Shown here piece after piece: positions 59,638 through 64,000 of a stretch of 64,000 nucleotides of DNA (position 1 is its first letter; every line of letters starts with the position of its first letter). The DNA is from Reichenbachiella agariperforans. Its GTDB lineage: Bacteria; Bacteroidota; Bacteroidia; Cytophagales; Cyclobacteriaceae. The DNA lies in NCBI RefSeq assembly GCF_900142205.1, contig NZ_FRAA01000001.1:1022803-1086802 (forward strand). The letters are read 5' to 3'. Under the pieces are notes generated by a model that was given only the letters and a program-made list of their open reading frames with translations, was not told where the DNA came from and made no database searches. A program made the position numbers and the translations under genes.

Positions 59638-60324
59638 TCAGAAGCGCTCTAAAGAATACTTGATATATAGGTTGAATGCAGGGACACTCTTGTCAAAAGT
59701 ACGACCATAGCCTGGGATAGAAAACACATCCAATGGTGCTTGATCATCATAATCTACCATCACACGCAACCTGACATGAAAACCTGTGTACAGACCTTTC
59801 CATATTCGTCGTTCAGAACTCATCACAATTTCTGTCCAAAAAGCCGAAACCTCCTGTCGTTCGAACGGCAGTACAAACGGATCATAAAGCCCTGACGCAC
59901 TCTCTATCACTGCTTCTCCACTATCCGAATAAGTTGAGTTGCCATAGCGAACACTGAAGACAAAGTTGTTCTTAGGGTTCATATCGATTTTGTATCCCAA
60001 CCCTACTCGGTAATAGCTCCCTTCTGACACATAGTTAGCATTGACATAGGCTCCTCTTGGCTCTAAACGTGCCATACCATACTCGCCTATGAGCACCAGC
60101 TTGTTCCAAAATTCTAGCTGCACTCCTCCTTCATATTTCGTCTCACTCTCCATGAACAAGCCAGTCGCTAACTTACCATAATCCACCAATATAGAAGCAG
60201 AAGACAGAACAGGCATACGCGTACTATCAGATGCACCCGTTGATTGCGCTGCCCCTCGATGAGTCACCACGCCCAAAAACAGAATCAGACTAAAAATATA
60301 TGTATATCGATGATTCAAAATCAA
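59638..60324 (-). CDS. DUF6048 family outer membrane beta-barrel-like protein
   Basis: The 228-residue product has an N-terminal signal ([20 protein letters not shown]) and many alternating aromatic strands, ending with a C-terminal Phe (IKYSLERF), as expected for an outer membrane barrel. It fits the DUF6048 family that is usually paired with a DUF6452 lipoprotein in Bacteroidota. No ATG exists at the start; the likely start is TTG at 60322-60324, 35 bases inside the previous gene. The role is unknown, perhaps a structural partner of the lipoprotein. Confidence 0.7.
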   Translation of the reverse strand: MILNHRYTYIFSLILFLGVVTHRGAAQSTGASDSTRMPVLSSASILVDYGKLATGLFMESETKYEGGVQLEFWNKLVLIGEYGMARLEPRGAYVNANYVSEGSYYRVGLGYKIDMNPKNNFVFSVRYGNSTYSDSGEAVIESASGLYDPFVLPFERQEVSAFWTEIVMSSERRIWKGLYTGFHVRLRVMVDYDDQAPLDVFSIPGYGRTFDKSVPAFNLYIKYSLERF

Positions 60325-61033
60325 AACAATCAGATGTTTTACAATTTAACTGTAGACTATCAAACGTATGTGTCATATTCCTCTCATCAAAACCATAGGT
60401 TTCGATCAATACATTGCTGTACTCGTCTGTTACGATATTCTTAGAATACCTATAAATATCCAAATCATAGAACTCCCCATCAATCTCTACTGATAGCAAA
60501 GAAAAATCACTATTCATATCTAAGGGGACAGACCAAAAAACAGCACTATCCGTATAATATAAAGTTCGATTATTGGCTTTATTGGTAATAGATGAGACCA
60601 GCAAGTCACCGCTATTTATAGTCGTTTGGACTGATGTCCATTTCTTTTTGGAAACATTCATGATCGAATCTTGTTGATCAAAATAGGCATAATCCAAATT
60701 AACAAGACGACGTTCCTCTAACAATTCATCACGAGTAGCTATCAATGAATCATCCCCCTGACTGATCAACTGATTCAACACAGCAATACTATCTGTCAAG
60801 ACACTTGCACTATCTGCAAAGTGAGTCAAAGTATCTGTCAATACTTCTATAGAATCAGCCACTATTTCCAGCGTATCCTCCACCTGCACTAAACTATCGA
60901 TGTTGTAAAAGACTAGATCAATAGTAGGATCTCTTTCCACTAAATCACTTTCCTTTTCGCAGGATACTATCGCCAAAAATCCTAGACTGAGACCTAGTAC
61001 CAGCCCGACATGTTTTACAAAAAATCGACTCAT
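60290..61033 (-). CDS. DUF6452-like lipoprotein with heptad repeats
   Basis: The 247-residue lipoprotein has a signal (MSRFFVKHVGLVLGLSLGFL, lipobox IVSC). After residue 53 come five exact seven-residue units, each starting with Asp-Thr or Asp-Ser and a hydrophobic residue (residues 53-87), a predicted coiled coil. Behind it is a beta-rich domain ending SIYIYF. It resembles DUF6452 but with an inserted coil. It is transcribed with the DUF6048 gene, which starts inside its end. The start may also be 61039 or 61066. Confidence 0.65.
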   Translation of the reverse strand: MSRFFVKHVGLVLGLSLGFLAIVSCEKESDLVERDPTIDLVFYNIDSLVQVEDTLEIVADSIEVLTDTLTHFADSASVLTDSIAVLNQLISQGDDSLIATRDELLEERRLVNLDYAYFDQQDSIMNVSKKKWTSVQTTINSGDLLVSSITNKANNRTLYYTDSAVFWSVPLDMNSDFSLLSVEIDGEFYDLDIYRYSKNIVTDEYSNVLIETYGFDERNMTHTFDSLQLNCKTSDCFDFESSIYIYF

Positions 61034-61178
61034 TTCCATTCTTCGCAAACTTAATCCATTAGCCATATTAAATCACTTTAGACTTAGACTTCTTTAGTTG
61101 ACGAGAAAAATTATCTCTTTAAATATATGGTCAAAAGATAACAGCGGACTAATTCATATTTCCACTTATCTTGCGGCG

Positions 61179-62351
61179 ATGGTCAAAGTATTCGTATTAG
61201 TATTCTTTTGTTGCTTCTATGTCGGTCAACTCCATTCTCAAAATATGGTCATCAACCCTAGTTTTGAGGAGATATGGGACTGCCCATATACCATGGATCA
61301 ACTGAAGTATGTCAAGTCTTGGTTTCCTTTCGGGACGGCAGACCCCTCTCCAGATTTTTTCCACGGATGTGCCAGTGATGGTTTCATGGGAGTCCCAAAC
61401 AACATGTTCGGAGAGCAAACAGCACACTCTGGCGAGTCCTACGTCGGGATGATCTGCTACCTCACCTCTCGTAGTGGTCGTGGCTGGAAAGTCCCTGCCA
61501 ACCATAGAGAATATGTCATGGTGCAGCTAACCAAGCCTCTCGTCGCGGGCAATGAATACTACGGTGAATTCTGGGTCAATCTAGTAGACGCCTGCGAATT
61601 CTCTATCAACAACATCGGCATGTACTTCACCAAAGACATGCCTAACTTTGACTGGCAGACCATGAACTTCCATCACTACAAAGCTCAAATAAACAGTGAC
61701 CCAGACCAACAACTAGATGATAACGAGGAGTGGACGAAGGTCTCTGGCACCTTCACTGCCAAGGGAGGCGAACTGGCACTGACACTAGGCACCTTCCTAC
61801 CCGACTCTTCCCTAGAGACCAAGCGTACCAAACGAAAATTCATCACAGGTCGCGACAAGAACCTACCCAAACATCTCCAACCCATGATCGCTTACTATCT
61901 CATCGATGACATCATCGTCAGACCAGTAGATCCTACCGAGCCGATATTCCCTGAAACTGTAGCTATGCAGCCTATTGATATCGAATATTATGGACCCGCT
62001 GAAGTTGGTATGAAATTTACTTTACAGAATATCTACTTCGAATTTGAGAAAGCCACACTACTGCGTAGTTCACTCCTAGAACTAAACAAGCTAAAAGACT
62101 ATCTGGTAAAACACCCCCATATCAAAATCCAAATCGAAGGACATACGGACAATGTGGGGTCTCGTGAGATCAATCAAAAACTATCGACCGAAAGAGCCAA
62201 ATCCGTAGTAGAATTCCTGATTGCCAATGGCATCAGTGATTTTCGCCTAGAGTACATCGGACATGGTAGCTCCTACCCCATCGTCCCCAACGACACACCA
62301 CAAAACCGTGCACTCAATCGCCGGGTCGAATTTTCTATCTTGGAGAACTAA
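61179..62351 (+). CDS. OmpA-family protein with N-terminal carbohydrate-binding-like domain
   Basis: The 390-residue protein has a signal (MVKVFVLVFFCCFYVGQLHS), then a domain with NPSFEEIWDCPYTMDQLKYV, typical of the lectin/jelly-roll-like start seen in Bacteroidota OmpA proteins, followed by a C-terminal OmpA domain: IYFEFEKATLLRSSLLELNK, IEGHTDNVGSREINQKLSTE and NRALNRRVEFSILEN. The OmpA part binds peptidoglycan; the first domain may bind sugars or surface ligands. I chose the ATG at 61179 because it heads the signal peptide. Confidence 0.9.
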   Translation: MVKVFVLVFFCCFYVGQLHSQNMVINPSFEEIWDCPYTMDQLKYVKSWFPFGTADPSPDFFHGCASDGFMGVPNNMFGEQTAHSGESYVGMICYLTSRSGRGWKVPANHREYVMVQLTKPLVAGNEYYGEFWVNLVDACEFSINNIGMYFTKDMPNFDWQTMNFHHYKAQINSDPDQQLDDNEEWTKVSGTFTAKGGELALTLGTFLPDSSLETKRTKRKFITGRDKNLPKHLQPMIAYYLIDDIIVRPVDPTEPIFPETVAMQPIDIEYYGPAEVGMKFTLQNIYFEFEKATLLRSSLLELNKLKDYLVKHPHIKIQIEGHTDNVGSREINQKLSTERAKSVVEFLIANGISDFRLEYIGHGSSYPIVPNDTPQNRALNRRVEFSILEN

Positions 62352-62468
62352 ATCATCCTCTGAGCAAATCCACGAGACATTAACTCTCTAATAAGGCAAT
62401 CAATCACCTCAACTCAAGGGATCGGGGAACTCTTCTGCGAGCTAAACCCTACAGGCTATTCTACGATA

Positions 62469-62516
62469 AAAAAAGCGCTGAACTGGAAGATTCACTTTCC
62501 GGTTCAGCGCTTTTTT
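62469..62516. terminator. Two-way terminator between the OmpA-like and SulP genes
   Basis: AGCGCTGAACTGGAA and TTCCGGTTCAGCGCT form a long stem with a T/G wobble, flanked by an A-run and a T-run; the loop is about eight bases. Both genes point towards it. Confidence 0.9.
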
Positions 62517-62561
62517 GATACCCGACAGTCGACAACTATCACAGGCATTCTCTAAAACCTA

Positions 62562-64000
62562 TTAGGCATCCATAGCAACATTAGCCATCACGTAGTACCT
62601 CGGATCGTCTACATCAGAGATGATAATCTCCTCTAGTTTTGGATTGGCCTTCGTCAGAATATTCTTACAATCTGCACTAAGGTGTTTCAATTTCAGCGAC
62701 TTACCCGCTTCCTCATATTTATTAACAATCGTCTGGATCGCTTCTACCCCCGAATGATCCGATACTTTAGAGTCGATAAAGTCAATTTCTACTTGGTCTG
62801 GGTCTTCCTTGACTGTAAACTTCGCATTGAATGCCGTTACAGATCCGAAAAACAATGGTCCCCATATCTCATACACTTTGGTGCCGTCTTCTTTCATGGT
62901 CTTGCGCGCACGAATTTTCGTCGCATTTTGCCATGCAAACACCAGTGCCGATACAATCACTCCACATACTACTGCGATCGCTAAGTCAAACACTACGGTC
63001 ACACCTGACACCAGTATTAGTACAAAAGCATCCGCCAATGGAATCTTGTGCAGGATTCTGAAACTAGACCAAGCAAAAGTCCCAATCACTACCATAAACA
63101 TCACTCCGACCAAGGCCGCAATAGGAATCTGCTCTATATAAGGAGAGAAAAACAAAATGAACGATAACAACATCAGCGCTGCAACTACACCTGATAGTCG
63201 CCCTCTACCCCCTGAGTTCACATTGATCATGGACTGACCGATCATGGCACATCCACCCATTCCTCCGAAGAAACCGTTCAGCAGGTTCGCTCCTCCTTGT
63301 GCGATACATTCTCTATTGCTACTACCTCTCGTCTCTGTGATTTCATCGATCAGGGTCAGTGTCATCAGAGACTCTATCAAGCCAATAGCCGCCAAAATCA
63401 ATGCATAAGGAAATATAAACACCAAAGTATCCCAAGTCAACGGTACCTGTGGAATCAAAAAGGATGGCAAACCACCTTCTATTCCTTCACCTCCATTCGC
63501 AACGATAAAGGTCTTCACTGTCGCAGTATCTACTCCTCCGAATACCGCCACTAGCGTGACTACTACGATTGCTACCAATCCTGCTGGTACTTTAGAGGTG
63601 AGTTTGGGAAGCCCAAACATGATTCCCATGGTCAAAGCGACTAAACCTAGCATAACCAATAAATCTGACCCTGCCAGCCATTCGCCACCAGATTTGAACA
63701 TCCCAAGCTGAGATAAGAAGATCACGATTGCCAAACCATTGACAAAACCAAGCATCACAGGATGTGGAATCAAACGAACAAACTTACCGAGTTTGAATAC
63801 ACCAGCAGCCACCTGCATGAGTCCCATCAAAATCAGCGTCGCAAACAAATACTGCACTCCACCATTCTCCACACCAGGCATCAGCTCATTACCCTCAGCG
63901 ACCAACGCCACCATCACGACTGCCAAAGCTCCTGTGGCTCCCGAAATCATCCCTGGTCTACCACCAAATATAGCAGTCACTAACCCCATCATAAAGGCAC
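62562..64000 (-). CDS. SulP-family anion transporter with STAS domain, 5' end missing
   Basis: The visible part reads from the window edge; in frame upstream of MMGLVTAIFGGRPGMISGAT the codons AF continue, so about 40-60 residues are missing. The membrane part has FMMGLVTAIFGGRP and GGMGGCAMIGQSMINVNSGG. A C-terminal STAS domain starts near YEIWGPLFFGSVTAFNAKFT and has IDSKVSDHSGVEAI, the usual phospho-site region. SulP proteins move sulfate, bicarbonate or similar anions, often with Na+. Many Bacteroidota members are annotated as sulfate permease, but the substrate is not certain. Confidence 0.9.
   Translation of the reverse strand, partial: AFMMGLVTAIFGGRPGMISGATGALAVVMVALVAEGNELMPGVENGGVQYLFATLILMGLMQVAAGVFKLGKFVRLIPHPVMLGFVNGLAIVIFLSQLGMFKSGGEWLAGSDLLVMLGLVALTMGIMFGLPKLTSKVPAGLVAIVVVTLVAVFGGVDTATVKTFIVANGGEGIEGGLPSFLIPQVPLTWDTLVFIFPYALILAAIGLIESLMTLTLIDEITETRGSSNRECIAQGGANLLNGFFGGMGGCAMIGQSMINVNSGGRGRLSGVVAALMLLSFILFFSPYIEQIPIAALVGVMFMVVIGTFAWSSFRILHKIPLADAFVLILVSGVTVVFDLAIAVVCGVIVSALVFAWQNATKIRARKTMKEDGTKVYEIWGPLFFGSVTAFNAKFTVKEDPDQVEIDFIDSKVSDHSGVEAIQTIVNKYEEAGKSLKLKHLSADCKNILTKANPKLEEIIISDVDDPRYYVMANVAMDA

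Overview
The window looks like chromosomal DNA of a member of the Bacteroidota, most likely order Cytophagales (a free-living, possibly marine relative of Reichenbachiella or Fulvivirga; the genus is a guess). Reasons: promoter-like sequences of the Bacteroidota type (TTTG, 19 bases, TAnnTTTG), A-rich leaders without Shine-Dalgarno sites, families typical of the phylum (DUF6048 next to a DUF6452-like lipoprotein, START-like protein, DUF2795, TlpA-type lipoprotein), and alaS standing beside an M23 peptidase, a MerR-like protein and dprA. Nearly all genes are intact; the two genes at the edges are cut by the window.

Layout. 1-4343: minus-strand TetR/TolC/membrane-fusion/RND efflux operon with an inverted repeat in front of the regulator. 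4402-13863: alpha/beta hydrolase, then housekeeping genes purL, tRNA-Gln, prs-rplY-pth, a small acidic lipoprotein, queA and ispD. 13919-19885: DUF2795, DUF349 protein, ettA with a hairpin directly before its start, a zinc phospholipase C/S1-P1-like secreted protein and a PBP4-type peptidase. 19929-27340: a second efflux operon (MarR, fusion protein, RND pump, TolC) followed by an MFS transporter. 27375-31767: thioredoxin-like protein, a 53-residue zinc-ribbon-like protein, a START-like protein, tRNA-Met and leuS. 31868-36207: an accessory-looking segment with a small secreted protein, a 41-bp tandem repeat, mannonate dehydratase (uxuA) and GH67 alpha-glucuronidase, bordered by tRNA-Leu. 36463-42349: rsmE, cyclophilin, a beta-propeller lipoprotein, two unknown proteins and a sodium-dependent symporter.

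42350-43481 is the longest stretch without a gene and the most structured non-coding region: two MITE-like pairs of inverted ends, a 22-bp iteron-like triplet next to a strong hairpin, and a tRNA-like relic. 43482-64000: HMG-CoA lyase, dprA, MerR-like, CapA-like, M23 peptidase, alaS, gatB, TlpA-like lipoprotein, a small unknown gene with a thioesterase and pcm, ribE, a LytTR response regulator, a dCMP deaminase-like protein, an Hpt protein, guaA with a promoter that suggests a leaderless mRNA, a DUF6048/DUF6452-like pair, an OmpA-family protein and a truncated SulP transporter.

Functional links: purL, prs and guaA serve purine synthesis; leuS, alaS, gatB, pth, rplY, ettA, rsmE, queA and three tRNAs serve translation; the two RND systems give regulated efflux; GH67 plus UxuA would release and catabolise glucuronate from xylan fragments; the LytTR regulator and Hpt protein are partners for histidine kinases that are not in the window. 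No single large undescribed system is visible. The best leads for something new are the repeat-rich 42.4-43.5 kb region, the 41-bp array, and the hairpins at ettA and inside hpt.
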